From NCBI GenBank assembly GCA_964609245.1, contig CAZSSB010000004.1, positions 1-64,000 on the forward strand: 64,000 nt of DNA, in the 5' to 3' direction. Shown here piece after piece: positions 33,275 through 40,591 of this stretch. Below the pieces are notes generated by a model that was not told the origin of the DNA, did not search any database, and was given only the letters and a program-made list of their open reading frames with translations. The position numbers and the translations under genes were made by a program. Position 1 is the first letter of the stretch. Each line of letters begins with the position of its first letter. The stretch comes from JAFGCY01 sp964609245. GTDB lineage: Bacteria; 4484-113; JAFGCY01.

Positions 33275-33460
33275 CTACCAGGAACTCTTCCTAACACCCG
33301 GGATCTGCCCTTTCAAGGCCAATTCACGGAACATGTTGCGGCACATCCGGAAGTAGCGCATGTAGCCTCGCGGCCGACCGGTCAGTTCGCAGCGATTGTG
33401 CTGGCGGCTGCTGAACTTCGGCTTGCGCTTCCATCGGGCGATTTTGCTCGTCTTGGCCAC
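33275..33460 (-). CDS. rpsN: 30S ribosomal protein S14 (uS14), short type with broken zinc site
   Basis: A 61-residue protein with the length and scaffold of the zinc-type S14, ending LALKGQIPGVRKSSW. The zinc form has two CxxC pairs. Here they read CELT (Cys24, Thr27) and CRNM (Cys40, Met43), so two of four ligands are missing. Non-zinc S14 is usually a longer protein (about 89-101 residues), so a 61-residue zinc-free version is unusual. GTG at 33460 has AGGAGG 4-5 nt upstream; the longer start at 33505 overlaps rplE. Confidence 0.94.
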   Translation of the reverse strand: MAKTSKIARWKRKPKFSSRQHNRCELTGRPRGYMRYFRMCRNMFRELALKGQIPGVRKSSW

Positions 33461-33473
33461 GTTACCTCCTGAA

Positions 33474-34049
33474 CTAAGCGACCTTCGCCGCGCTGTCGTA
33501 GTCACTGAACGGCATGCCCAGCATCGCCAGCAGATGTGCCGCCTCGACGTCAGTGTTGGCGCTGGTGACGATGGTGATCTGCATGCCCTTCAAGTAGATG
33601 ATCTCGTCGAAAATGATCTCAGGGAACACCAGTTGGTCCTTCAGTCCCAGGTTGAAGTTGCCCCGGCCATCGAAGTTCTTCACACTGACGCCCTGGAAAT
33701 CCCTCACACGTGGCAGCACCACGTTGAGTAGCTTGTCGAGGAAGTGCCACATCACGTGCTTGCGCAGCGTGACCATGCACCCGATCTTCATGCCTTGGCG
33801 GATCTTGAAGTTGCTGATCGACTTGCGGGCCCTGGTGACGACCGGACGCTGGCCAACAATGGTCTGAAGCGTGGTTACCGCGTTCTCCAGAGCTTTGGGA
33901 TTGTCCCGACCTTCGCCGACGCCAATGTTGACGATGACCTTGACCAGGCGCGGAACCTGGTGCTGGTTCTGATAACCGCGCTCAGTCAGCAGCCGAGGCT
34001 TGATCTCCTCCTCGTACCGCATGTGAAGTCTGCTCTTGTCCATGCCCAT
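33474..34049 (-). CDS. rplE: 50S ribosomal protein L5 (uL5)
   Basis: A 191-residue protein. VPRLVKVIVNIGVGEGRDNP, GQRPVVTRARKSISNFKIRQ and 'FPEIIFDEI' match the family. It binds 5S rRNA and contacts P-site tRNA. A short unstructured tail follows the core. It is 3 nt downstream of rplX. Confidence 0.97.
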   Translation of the reverse strand: MGMDKSRLHMRYEEEIKPRLLTERGYQNQHQVPRLVKVIVNIGVGEGRDNPKALENAVTTLQTIVGQRPVVTRARKSISNFKIRQGMKIGCMVTLRKHVMWHFLDKLLNVVLPRVRDFQGVSVKNFDGRGNFNLGLKDQLVFPEIIFDEIIYLKGMQITIVTSANTDVEAAHLLAMLGMPFSDYDSAAKVA

Positions 34050-34052
34050 TGT

Positions 34053-34409
34053 CTACTCCGAGTCGATCAGTTCGCCGCTGACCTTCGCATAGCGCAGCGA
34101 CTTGCCGGTTACAGACCGACGGCCCACGCGGGTAGGCTTGCTGCTGCTCTTGTCAATCACCATCACGTTGCTCACATGCATCGGCATCGCAACGCTGATG
34201 ATGCCTCCCTGCGGATTCTTCTGCGAGGGCTTCTGGTGCTTCTTGTACTCGTTGATGCCCTCGACGATGCAGGTGCGGTCCTTGGCGCGGACCTCGATCA
34301 CTTTGCCGCGCCGACCCTTGTCCTTGCCGGCCAGGACCAGGACTTCGTCACCCTTCTTGATCTTGAGCTTCGGGACACGCTCGGCCCGTCCGCTCTTGCC
34401 CTTCGCCAT
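34053..34409 (-). CDS. rplX: 50S ribosomal protein L24 (uL24)
   Basis: A 118-residue KOW-domain protein: KIKKGDEVLVLAGKDKGRRG is the KOW motif, and CIVEGINEYKKHQKPSQKNP is the conserved loop. L24 is an assembly initiator of the 50S subunit. Its ATG overlaps the rplN stop by one base. Confidence 0.97.
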   Translation of the reverse strand: MAKGKSGRAERVPKLKIKKGDEVLVLAGKDKGRRGKVIEVRAKDRTCIVEGINEYKKHQKPSQKNPQGGIISVAMPMHVSNVMVIDKSSSKPTRVGRRSVTGKSLRYAKVSGELIDSE

Positions 34410-34780
34410 TACAGCACCTCCGGCGCGAGGGAGATGATCTTCATAAATCCGCGCTCCCGTAGTTCACGGGCCACCGGTCCGAAGACGCGTGTGCCCAGCG
34501 GGTTGAACGTCTCTTTGTCAATGATCACCGCGGCGTTGTCATCGAAGCGCACCATCGAGCCGTCGCGCCGCTGCATCGGGAAGCGCTGACGCACGATCAC
34601 AGCGCGCACGAGCTCGCCTTTCTTGGCGGTGCCCCGCGGCGTTGCCTGCTTGACTGTGCCGACGATGATGTCACCGATCTCGGCGGTCTTCTTGCGGCTG
34701 CGTCCGAGCACGCGAATGCAGAGCAGCTCCTTGGCTCCGGTATTGTCCGCTATCGTTACTCTCGCCTCTTGCCCAATCAT
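34409..34780 (-). CDS. rplN: 50S ribosomal protein L14 (uL14)
   Basis: A 123-residue protein starting MIGQEARVTIADNTGAKELL and ending ELRERGFMKIISLAPEVL, the expected family ends. The ATG at 34780 has GGAG 6-7 nt upstream; the longer frame from 34858 overlaps rpsQ. A 67-nt gap separates it from rpsQ, among the larger gaps in the run. Confidence 0.97.
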   Translation of the reverse strand: MIGQEARVTIADNTGAKELLCIRVLGRSRKKTAEIGDIIVGTVKQATPRGTAKKGELVRAVIVRQRFPMQRRDGSMVRFDDNAAVIIDKETFNPLGTRVFGPVARELRERGFMKIISLAPEVL

Positions 34781-34847
34781 CACTTGCTCCAACTGGCTGG
34801 CTATTCCGCCGACTTGCCCTGGCGCCGGCCCGGGACTGCCGGGACCT

Positions 34848-35102
34848 CTACGCACCACCCGGTGCGCGCCGCAGAACTTCCTTCAGAGTCCAGCTCTTGT
34901 GCCGCGAAATCGGCCTCGATTCCTCGATCCTGACAACGTCGCCCACATGCGCGTCATTCGTTTCGTCATGGGCCATGAACTTCTTGCGCACGCGGATGTA
35001 CTTCTTGTAGAGCGGGTGCTTCCTGACGCGCGTAACTTCGACCACGATGCCTTTCTGCATCGCGTCGCTGACCACAATGCCCGTCTTCTGCTTGCGCGGC
35101 AT
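34848..35102 (-). CDS. rpsQ: 30S ribosomal protein S17 (uS17)
   Basis: An 84-residue OB-fold protein. KTGIVVSDAMQKGIVVEVTR, HPLYKKYIRVRKKFMAHDE and VGDVVRIEESRPISRHKSW match S17 throughout. Its ATG overlaps the rpmC stop by one base. Confidence 0.97.
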   Translation of the reverse strand: MPRKQKTGIVVSDAMQKGIVVEVTRVRKHPLYKKYIRVRKKFMAHDETNDAHVGDVVRIEESRPISRHKSWTLKEVLRRAPGGA

Positions 35103-35326
35103 TACTTCGACGCCTCCTCGCTCGCGAGCTTCTCGCCCAGAATCGTGTACACCGCCGCCAGGCGGCGGCGCGTCTCCGACAGCACACGGTAGTTATCCAG
35201 TTTGCCGGAACTGCGCTGGAACCGACCGCTGAAAAGCGCGGCCTTGAGTTCGGTGGCCCGGTCGCGCAGGTCCTTGACTGACAAGTCCCTCAGCTTCTCC
35301 TGCTTGATCCACTTGGTGACGCTCAT
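35102..35326 (-). CDS. rpmC: 50S ribosomal protein L29 (uL29)
   Basis: A 74-residue two-helix protein: KLRDLSVKDLRDRATELKAA, then a GRFQRSSGKLDNYRVLSETR segment. L29 lies by the tunnel exit and helps bind SRP and trigger factor. I chose ATG 35326, with GGAG in the end of rplP; the start at 35359 would lie inside rplP. Confidence 0.95.
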   Translation of the reverse strand: MSVTKWIKQEKLRDLSVKDLRDRATELKAALFSGRFQRSSGKLDNYRVLSETRRRLAAVYTILGEKLASEEASK

Positions 35327-35328
35327 CA

Positions 35329-35745
35329 CTACAGCTCCGACTTCTCTACAATCCGCCATCTGACAGGTAGCTTGTGCCCAGCGCGAATCAGCGCCGTGCG
35401 GGCCAACTCCATGTGATCTTCAACCTCGACCTCGAACAGAATCTGGCCGGGCCGGACGACCGCTACGTAGCCTTCCGGATTACCCTTTCCAGAACCCTGT
35501 CTCGTCTCCGCCGGCTTCTTTGTAAACGGCTTGTCCGGGAAGATGCGAATCCACATGCGACCGAATTTCTTGACAACGCGGTTGATGGCTACTCGCGAAC
35601 TCTCGATCTGGTTCGCAGTGATCCAGGCCGGCTCCATGGACATCAGTCCGTACTGACCGTAGAGCACGCGGCAGTTGCGCGTAGCCTTGCCCTTCATCCT
35701 GCGTCGCTGGGTCTTGCGATAACGTACTCGACTTGGCGTGAGCAT
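35329..35745 (-). CDS. rplP: 50S ribosomal protein L16 (uL16)
   Basis: A 138-residue protein starting MLTPSRVRYRKTQRRRMKGK, with FGRMWIRIFPDKPFTKKPAE and KGNPEGYVAVVRPGQILFEV. The start overlaps the rpsC stop by one base, which fixes it. L16 organises the A site and the elbow of tRNA. Confidence 0.97.
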   Translation of the reverse strand: MLTPSRVRYRKTQRRRMKGKATRNCRVLYGQYGLMSMEPAWITANQIESSRVAINRVVKKFGRMWIRIFPDKPFTKKPAETRQGSGKGNPEGYVAVVRPGQILFEVEVEDHMELARTALIRAGHKLPVRWRIVEKSEL

Positions 35746-36407
35746 TAGCTCGCTCCCTCGTTCGTGCGCTTGCGTGGAATGACGTCGCCGGTGTAGACCC
35801 ACACTTTGACACCAATGGCGCCATAGATCGTGCGGGCCACGCCACAGGCATAGCTGATCTTGGCGCGCATGGTATGCAGGGGGATTCGGCCGCGCCGATA
35901 CCACTCTGAGCGGCTCATCTCTGCCCCGTTGAGGCGACCGGCCACCATCAGCTTGACACCCTTGGCACCTGCCTGCAGGCAGCGCTTCATGGTCTGCCGG
36001 AGCACCCGTCGGAAATTGATCCGCTTCTCGATCTGGGTGATGACATTCCCCATTACCACTTCCGCGTTGAGATCCGGCTGGGTCTCCTCGTAGAAATCCA
36101 GATGGACTTCTTTGGCGCTGGGTGCCAGCTTGGCGATCTCCTTGCGCAGTTCCTCGCGGCGCGAGCCACCCTTGCCGACGGCGATTCCCAGTCGTACTAC
36201 GAAGCAATTCACGATGATCTTGCCGACATACCGCTTGATCTCGATCTTGCTGCACTGCGCAGTAAACAGCTGCGCCTCAAGGAATCTGCGGATGCGAATA
36301 TCCTCGATGAGATACGGGCCGTACTTGTCCTTGTCCGCGTACCAAGTGCTGTCCCAGGTCTCAACCAGGCCCAAGCGGAATCCCTTTGGATGAGTCTTCT
36401 GGCCCAC
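35745..36407 (-). CDS. rpsC: 30S ribosomal protein S3 (uS3)
   Basis: A 220-residue protein. MGQKTHPKGFRLGLVETWDS is the standard start, the KH domain holds GIAVGKGGSRREELRKEIAK, and SRSEWYRRGRIPLHTMRAKI lies in the C-terminal domain. S3 forms part of the mRNA entry helicase site. Confidence 0.97.
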   Translation of the reverse strand: MGQKTHPKGFRLGLVETWDSTWYADKDKYGPYLIEDIRIRRFLEAQLFTAQCSKIEIKRYVGKIIVNCFVVRLGIAVGKGGSRREELRKEIAKLAPSAKEVHLDFYEETQPDLNAEVVMGNVITQIEKRINFRRVLRQTMKRCLQAGAKGVKLMVAGRLNGAEMSRSEWYRRGRIPLHTMRAKISYACGVARTIYGAIGVKVWVYTGDVIPRKRTNEGAS

Positions 36408-36410
36408 TCC

Positions 36411-37010
36411 TTACTCCTTGCTCTCCTTGTCTTCCTTGCCCGCCTTCGGCTTCGCTGCGGGCTTCTTGGCACGGGGCTTGGCCTGGGCTGCGCTGTCGCC
36501 CTTCTGCTCCGCCTTCTTGGCCTTCGCTGCCGGCGCCCGTTTGCGGGGCTTCTTGGCCTGCTGCTTGTCGTCCGCAGCTTCGCCGGCGGCGGGTTCGGAC
36601 TCCGGCTTGGCGCGGGGGCGCCGCTTCGGCGGCTCGGACTCATCGGCCTTGCGTGGCCCCGGCGCAGTAGCGATCCCCGGCTTGAGGTCGAGCTCAATGG
36701 TGACGTGACTGGAACGCTTAAGCACGCGGTAGGCACGACCACGTGCCCTGGGCCGAATACGTTTCATTGTGGGGCCCTGGTCAGCGGTGACGTTACTGAC
36801 GACCAGCACCTCCGGACTCAACTGATTGTTGTTCTGCGCGTTGGCGATTGCGCTCCGCAGCAGCTTGCCCAGCGCCTGGCATGTCGGGCTGGGTTGGAGG
36901 TCAAGAATCGCCAGGGCACGCACGACGGGCTCGCCCTTGATCGTGCGTCCGTACCGGCGGACCTTCAGTGCGGGTACTCCGAAATGGCGCAGGCGTGCGT
37001 AGGTTTTCAT
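36411..37010 (-). CDS. rplV: 50S ribosomal protein L22 (uL22) with long basic tail
   Basis: A 199-residue protein; L22 is normally about 110. The core is standard: VRRYGRTIKGEPVVRALAIL at the start and PTMKRIRPRARGRAYRVLKR in the tunnel loop region. About 85 extra residues follow, rich in Lys, Ala, Pro and Glu (for example PAAKAKKAEQKGDSAAQAKP). The tail is probably disordered and may coat rRNA or reach the tunnel exit. It overlaps the rpsS stop by 4 nt. Confidence 0.96.
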   Translation of the reverse strand: MKTYARLRHFGVPALKVRRYGRTIKGEPVVRALAILDLQPSPTCQALGKLLRSAIANAQNNNQLSPEVLVVSNVTADQGPTMKRIRPRARGRAYRVLKRSSHVTIELDLKPGIATAPGPRKADESEPPKRRPRAKPESEPAAGEAADDKQQAKKPRKRAPAAKAKKAEQKGDSAAQAKPRAKKPAAKPKAGKEDKESKE

Positions 37011-37285
37011 CGGCGGGCCTTCCTGTCGTCCCGGCTGTGGCTGCGGAAGCTCCTGGTGGGAGAGAACTCACCGAACTTGTGGCCCACGTGTTCTTCCGTC
37101 ACGTAGAGCGGCACCCACTTCTTGCCATTGTGAACCTCGAAGTTGTGACCAATGAACTCAGGCACGATGACACAGGCACGTGTGTACACGCGGATCACCT
37201 GACGCTGACCGGACTCCTCTAGCCGCTGCACCTTGCGGAACAGGCCTGGATGTACATAGGGCCCTTTCTTTGTCGATCTACTCAT
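37007..37285 (-). CDS. rpsS: 30S ribosomal protein S19 (uS19)
   Basis: A 92-residue protein starting MSRSTKKGPYVHPGLFRKVQ and ending VGHKFGEFSPTRSFRSHSRD plus a basic end. All family landmarks are present. It lies between rplB and rplV as usual. Confidence 0.97.
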   Translation of the reverse strand: MSRSTKKGPYVHPGLFRKVQRLEESGQRQVIRVYTRACVIVPEFIGHNFEVHNGKKWVPLYVTEEHVGHKFGEFSPTRSFRSHSRDDRKARR

Positions 37286-37314
37286 CTAACCTGTGCTCCT
37301 CGAATCCATACGCG

Positions 37315-38145
37315 CTACTTGACTCGGCGATCCTTCACCAGATGTCTCTTCGTCTTGCTCTTACGGCGGGTGCGGTAACCCTTGGCGATCACGCCAGTCG
37401 GGCTACAGGGGGCGCGGCCACTATTGGTCTTGCCTTCGCCGCCGCCATGCGGATGATCCACCGGGTTCATTACCGTACCGCGGTTGTGCGGGCGACGGCC
37501 CAGGTGCCGCTTGCGGCCAGCCTTGCCCAGCCGGACGTTGTCGTGGTCGAGATTGCTGACCTGGCCGATGGTGGCGCGACACGCCCGCGGGACACGCCGC
37601 ATCTCACCGCTGGGCAGTCGGATGATCGCGTCCTTACCCTCCTTGGCCATCAGCTGGGCGGAAGCACCAGCGGCTCGCGCCAGCTTGGCGCCTCGACCGG
37701 GCAGGAGTTCGATGTTATGGATCATCGTTCCGTCCGGTATCTTGTCCAGCTCAAGTGTGTTTCCAGTCTGGATTGGAGAACCCTCTCCGCTCGACACGTA
37801 GTCCCCCACCTTCAATCCGTCGGGGGCGATAATGTAGCTGAGCTTGCCGCCGATGTACTGAATCAGCGCGATGAAGGCACTGCGGTTGGGATCGTACTGG
37901 ATGGACTTGACCTCGGCCCGTTCGGCGTCATGGCTACGGGCGAAATCCACGATCCGGTAGTGGCGACGGTTGCCGCCGCCGCGGAAGCGAACGGTGATTC
38001 TCCCTTGATTGTTGCGGCCGGCGCGGTTCTTCTTGGTCCGGAGCAGTTGCTTGGCCGGCTTGTCGCCGCTGAGAACCTTGCCGTAGTCGATAACCGACAT
38101 GCCACGGCGGGAGGGTGTATAGGGCTTGTAGCTCTTGATTGGCAT
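37315..38145 (-). CDS. rplB: 50S ribosomal protein L2 (uL2)
   Basis: A 276-residue protein. KKNRAGRNNQGRITVRFRGG and RGTVMNPVDHPHGGGEGKTN hold the peptidyl-transferase-proximal His of the family. It is required for subunit joining and the transferase centre. Confidence 0.98.
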   Translation of the reverse strand: MPIKSYKPYTPSRRGMSVIDYGKVLSGDKPAKQLLRTKKNRAGRNNQGRITVRFRGGGNRRHYRIVDFARSHDAERAEVKSIQYDPNRSAFIALIQYIGGKLSYIIAPDGLKVGDYVSSGEGSPIQTGNTLELDKIPDGTMIHNIELLPGRGAKLARAAGASAQLMAKEGKDAIIRLPSGEMRRVPRACRATIGQVSNLDHDNVRLGKAGRKRHLGRRPHNRGTVMNPVDHPHGGGEGKTNSGRAPCSPTGVIAKGYRTRRKSKTKRHLVKDRRVK

Positions 38146-38157
38146 AGGGTCCTCGCG

Positions 38158-38460
38158 TTACACCGCCTCACTCAACTCTGGAATGTGTTCGCCGGCCGCC
38201 AGGGTGACGATCGCCTTGCGACGCTTGCCCGTGTGATAAAGATGTCGGCCGGCATGCTTCGGCTTGGGGGGCAGATTGACGATATTGACATCAGTGACCC
38301 CGACGCCAAACCGTTCCGTGATCGCCCTTCGGATGTCGGTCTTCGTCGCCCGGGCGGAGACCAGGAACATGTACTTGCCGAGGGTCCTCATCAGCTCGCT
38401 GCTCTTCTCGGAGATGATCGGTGACAGCAGGATGTCCGCGTAATGAAACTCACCCATCAC
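38158..38460 (-). CDS. rplW: 50S ribosomal protein L23 (uL23)
   Basis: A 100-residue protein: LLSPIISEKSSELMRTLGKY, FGVGVTDVNIVNLPPKPKHA. L23 docks trigger factor and SRP at the tunnel exit. It overlaps rplD by 4 nt. Confidence 0.96.
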   Translation of the reverse strand: MMGEFHYADILLSPIISEKSSELMRTLGKYMFLVSARATKTDIRRAITERFGVGVTDVNIVNLPPKPKHAGRHLYHTGKRRKAIVTLAAGEHIPELSEAV

Positions 38461-39140
38461 TCGTCACCTCCAGCGTCGCTCTGCGCTTCATCACCCGACA
38501 CCTCATCTGTGGGAGCTTCCGCAGCGGGAGTTGAGGAATCGTTCTGAGCACCCAGCACTTGTTTGAATTCATCGAGTGCGCCCTGGGCAAACACCAGCTG
38601 CGCGCACTCCACGAGATCCCGTACGCAGAGCGCGGCGGCCGTCGTCAGCCGGACATTCCAGAGATTGCCGGCTGCACGCCACACGGCTGCATCAGCCGGC
38701 AGGACCAGGCATGTGGACTCGTAACCAGCGACCTTCTTGAGGATCGCATGGACGGCCTTGGTCTTGGCCATCTCAAGGAAGTCCTGACCCTGGACGACCG
38801 TGGCTGATCCGGCCCGAATGTGATGCAGCACCGCGCTGCGCAGGGCGCTGCGGCGAACCTGCTTGTTGAGCCGCTTGATTGGCCTGCGCGGATGCGGAGG
38901 GAATGCCAGTCCGCCACCGGTCAGGTGTGGATTCGTGGTCTCGCCTTGTCGAGCTCTTCCCGTCCCCTTCTGGCGGTACCACTTGGCGCCCGTCGCTCGT
39001 ACTTCTGATTTGCTTTTCTTCTTGGCGGTGAGTGGTCGAACGTGAGCTGACTGCCGCAGGTAGCTCTCCTGGATGTGCAGGAGGTTGATCTGGTCAATTC
39101 CCAGGTCGGTCAGTTCTTTGAGCTTCACTGTCTTAGCCAA
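38457..39140 (-). CDS. rplD: 50S ribosomal protein L4 (uL4) with acidic tail
   Basis: A 227-residue protein. KSEVRATGAKWYRQKGTGRA and GGLAFPPHPR mark the tunnel-wall loop. The last 25 or so residues are Asp/Glu/Ser/Ala-rich and not part of the fold. L4 represses the S10 operon in E. coli through its leader; the long structured leader before rpsJ here is a candidate target, but that is inference. Confidence 0.95.
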   Translation of the reverse strand: MAKTVKLKELTDLGIDQINLLHIQESYLRQSAHVRPLTAKKKSKSEVRATGAKWYRQKGTGRARQGETTNPHLTGGGLAFPPHPRRPIKRLNKQVRRSALRSAVLHHIRAGSATVVQGQDFLEMAKTKAVHAILKKVAGYESTCLVLPADAAVWRAAGNLWNVRLTTAAALCVRDLVECAQLVFAQGALDEFKQVLGAQNDSSTPAAEAPTDEVSGDEAQSDAGGDE

Positions 39141-39142
39141 CG

Positions 39143-39811
39143 CTAGCTCTCCTCCGCCTCAACGGCCGGCACGGGCCGCGTCGACTGCAGCTGGAGGAAC
39201 ACCGTGCTGCCGTTGTGGCCTGGGACGCTGCCCGTGAGAGCGATCAGGTTGAGATCGCTGTCGTACTCGAAGACCGTCACTCCCTTGATGGTGGTGGTGT
39301 GGTTGCCCATGCGCCCCGGTCGCTTGCTGCCCTTGAACACGCGGGCGGGATCGGTTGCGTTGTTGGACATCGGCCGTCGATTGTCGGGGTCGCCGTGGGT
39401 GCGGCACTGGCCTTTGAATCCCCAGCGCTTCATCGCGCCGGCGAATCCCTTCCCCTTGCTGATTCCTGTGATCTTGACGTAGCCCCAGTCAGCCACGACT
39501 TCGGAGGGCATGAGGTGCTGACCGATCTCGATGTCCGCGAGCGCCTCCTCGGCGACGGGCGACTCGTACAGGTAGCGCACGGAGTCCTCAATGCCGGCCT
39601 TGTCAAGCTGCCCGCGCTGAGGCTTATTCAGCCGCTTGGGCGACACCTGCGAGTACCCCAGCTGCACTGCGCAGTAGCCATGTGTCTCAGGACGTTTGAT
39701 CGCCGTCACCACCACCGGAAATGGCTGGACCAGGGTGATTGGCACGGTTGTGCCCGCGCCGTCAAAGGCACTTGTCATCCCGATCTTCTTCGCTGGTAGC
39801 TTCTCTATCAT
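39143..39811 (-). CDS. rplC: 50S ribosomal protein L3 (uL3)
   Basis: A 222-residue protein: KKIGMTSAFDGAGTTVPITL, GYSQVSPKRLNKPQRGQLDK, KGKGFAGAMKRWGFKGQCRT and HGDPDNRRPMSNN. L3 is an assembly initiator close to the transferase centre. It lies 49 nt after rpsJ. Confidence 0.97.
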   Translation of the reverse strand: MIEKLPAKKIGMTSAFDGAGTTVPITLVQPFPVVVTAIKRPETHGYCAVQLGYSQVSPKRLNKPQRGQLDKAGIEDSVRYLYESPVAEEALADIEIGQHLMPSEVVADWGYVKITGISKGKGFAGAMKRWGFKGQCRTHGDPDNRRPMSNNATDPARVFKGSKRPGRMGNHTTTIKGVTVFEYDSDLNLIALTGSVPGHNGSTVFLQLQSTRPVPAVEAEES

Positions 39812-39860
39812 CAGTCGATTCCTGCCGTTTTCGATTTGCGGCCGCCAGCCGCGGTGACGG

Positions 39861-40166
39861 CTAGAGCTTCAGTTCAACATCTACCCCGCTGGGGAGGTCA
39901 AGTGAACTAAGGTGTTCCACAGTCTGGCTTGTGGGATTCAGGATGTCGATGATCCGCTTGTGCGTTCGCATCTCGAAATGCTCGCGCGACTTCTTGTCAA
40001 CGTGGGGGCTCCGCAGCACGCAGAAGATCCGCTTCTCGGTCGGGAGCGGTATCGGGCCGACGACCTTCGCGCCACTGCGCTCAGCGGTAGACACGATCCG
40101 TTCCACGCTCTGATCGAGGATCTTGTGATCGAAGCTCTTCAATCTGATTCTGATTCGCTGCGCCAT
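39861..40166 (-). CDS. rpsJ: 30S ribosomal protein S10 (uS10)
   Basis: A 101-residue protein: RIRLKSFDHKILDQSVERIV, GPIPLPTEKRIFCVLRSPHV and KKSREHFEMRTHKRIIDIL. It is the first gene of the 37-gene co-directional run. No tuf or fusA gene precedes it; instead a leader of about 190 nt separates it from the promoter at 40366-40394. S10 also joins transcription antitermination complexes in other bacteria. Confidence 0.97.
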   Translation of the reverse strand: MAQRIRIRLKSFDHKILDQSVERIVSTAERSGAKVVGPIPLPTEKRIFCVLRSPHVDKKSREHFEMRTHKRIIDILNPTSQTVEHLSSLDLPSGVDVELKL

Positions 40167-40245
40167 TTGACTTAGCCTGTTGGTTATCTAGGACGTCAGG
40201 ATCGCTGACTCTGCGGCTTGCGGGCCACGCCCCTGCGAACAATAA

Positions 40246-40266
40246 GGGCCAACCAACTGGCGGCCC
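40246..40266 (-). promoter_or_regulatory. second hairpin in the S10 operon leader
   Basis: On the RNA, GGGCC...GGCCC closes an inner CC/GG stem. It lies between the larger leader element and rpsJ and has no T tract, so it is not an intrinsic terminator. Confidence 0.35.
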
Positions 40267-40283
40267 ATCACCTTTGTACCCCG

Positions 40284-40334
40284 GCGATGCGCTGTGGTAC
40301 TTTCCAGGCAGGTGGAGTTACCGCCTCGCATCGC
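40284..40334 (-). ncRNA. structured 5' leader element of the S10 operon
   Basis: In the minus-strand transcript, GCGAUGC (40328-40334) pairs with GCAUCGC (40284-40290), enclosing AGGCGGU (40320-40326) that pairs with ACC-U-GCCU (40306-40313, one bulge) around the loop AACUCC. This is a long, nearly perfect composite stem about 25 nt after the predicted start point. It resembles ribosomal-protein autoregulatory leaders in position, but matches no leader family that I can name. Confidence 0.45.
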
Positions 40335-40365
40335 ACTCCGCCACCCCATGGCGACGGGAACCGTT

Positions 40366-40394
40366 AGTTTAACATATCTCCCCACAGGTGGCAA
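40366..40394 (-). promoter_or_regulatory. promoter of the S10-spc-alpha run
   Basis: On the minus strand TTGCCA (40389-40394), 17-nt spacer, TAAACT (40366-40371). The predicted start lies near 40359, giving a leader of about 193 nt before rpsJ. Confidence 0.6.
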
Positions 40395-40476
40395 GACCGG
40401 TATCAAGTCGAGTCGGCAGGCTCCGGTGTAGCGTCCGCTCCTCGGCGAGCGCCACCCGTCAGGGAAGCTGGTATGC

Positions 40477-40482
40477 TAGTAT
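40477..40482 (+). promoter_or_regulatory. extended -10 element before the XRE/S24 repressor
   Basis: TGCTAGTAT is an extended -10; the -35 is weak. It lies 7 nt before a GTG that opens a 15-codon ORF and 109 nt before the repressor's ATG. Confidence 0.45.
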
Positions 40483-40489
40483 CGTGGCC

Positions 40490-40537
40490 GTGAACCCAGG
40501 CAACGTGCAGCCGAGTTGCCTGAAGCCAGTTTGCTAG
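40490..40537 (+). CDS. possible leaderless upstream ORF, 15 codons
   Basis: GTG at 40490 to TAG at 40535-40537 encodes VNPGNVQPSCLKPVC. The GTG lies 7 nt after the -10, the same spacing as the other leaderless candidates here. It ends 54 nt before the repressor start, just ahead of a hairpin. It could be a leader peptide controlling the repressor, or a chance frame in a 5' UTR. Confidence 0.3.
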   Translation: MNPGNVQPSCLKPVC

Positions 40538-40551
40538 ACAAGTTATGCCGG

Positions 40552-40575
40552 CGCTACCGGCTGGTGTCGGTGGCG
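40552..40575 (+). promoter_or_regulatory. hairpin upstream of the repressor's ribosome site
   Basis: CGCUACCG and CGGUGGCG form an 8-bp stem with one G-U pair and an 8-nt loop. The AGGAG ribosome site begins 5 nt downstream, so the hairpin could affect translation or respond to the upstream ORF. Confidence 0.4.
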
Positions 40576-40591
40576 GACGAGGAGTACAAGT

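Noticed and set aside
37180..38424. Plus-strand frame of 414 codons opposite rplB and rplW
   Set aside because: Antisense shadow of ribosomal protein genes.
40188..40406. 72-codon minus-strand frame between rpsJ and the promoter
   Set aside because: It starts upstream of the predicted transcription start and overlaps the promoter, so it cannot be translated from the operon mRNA.
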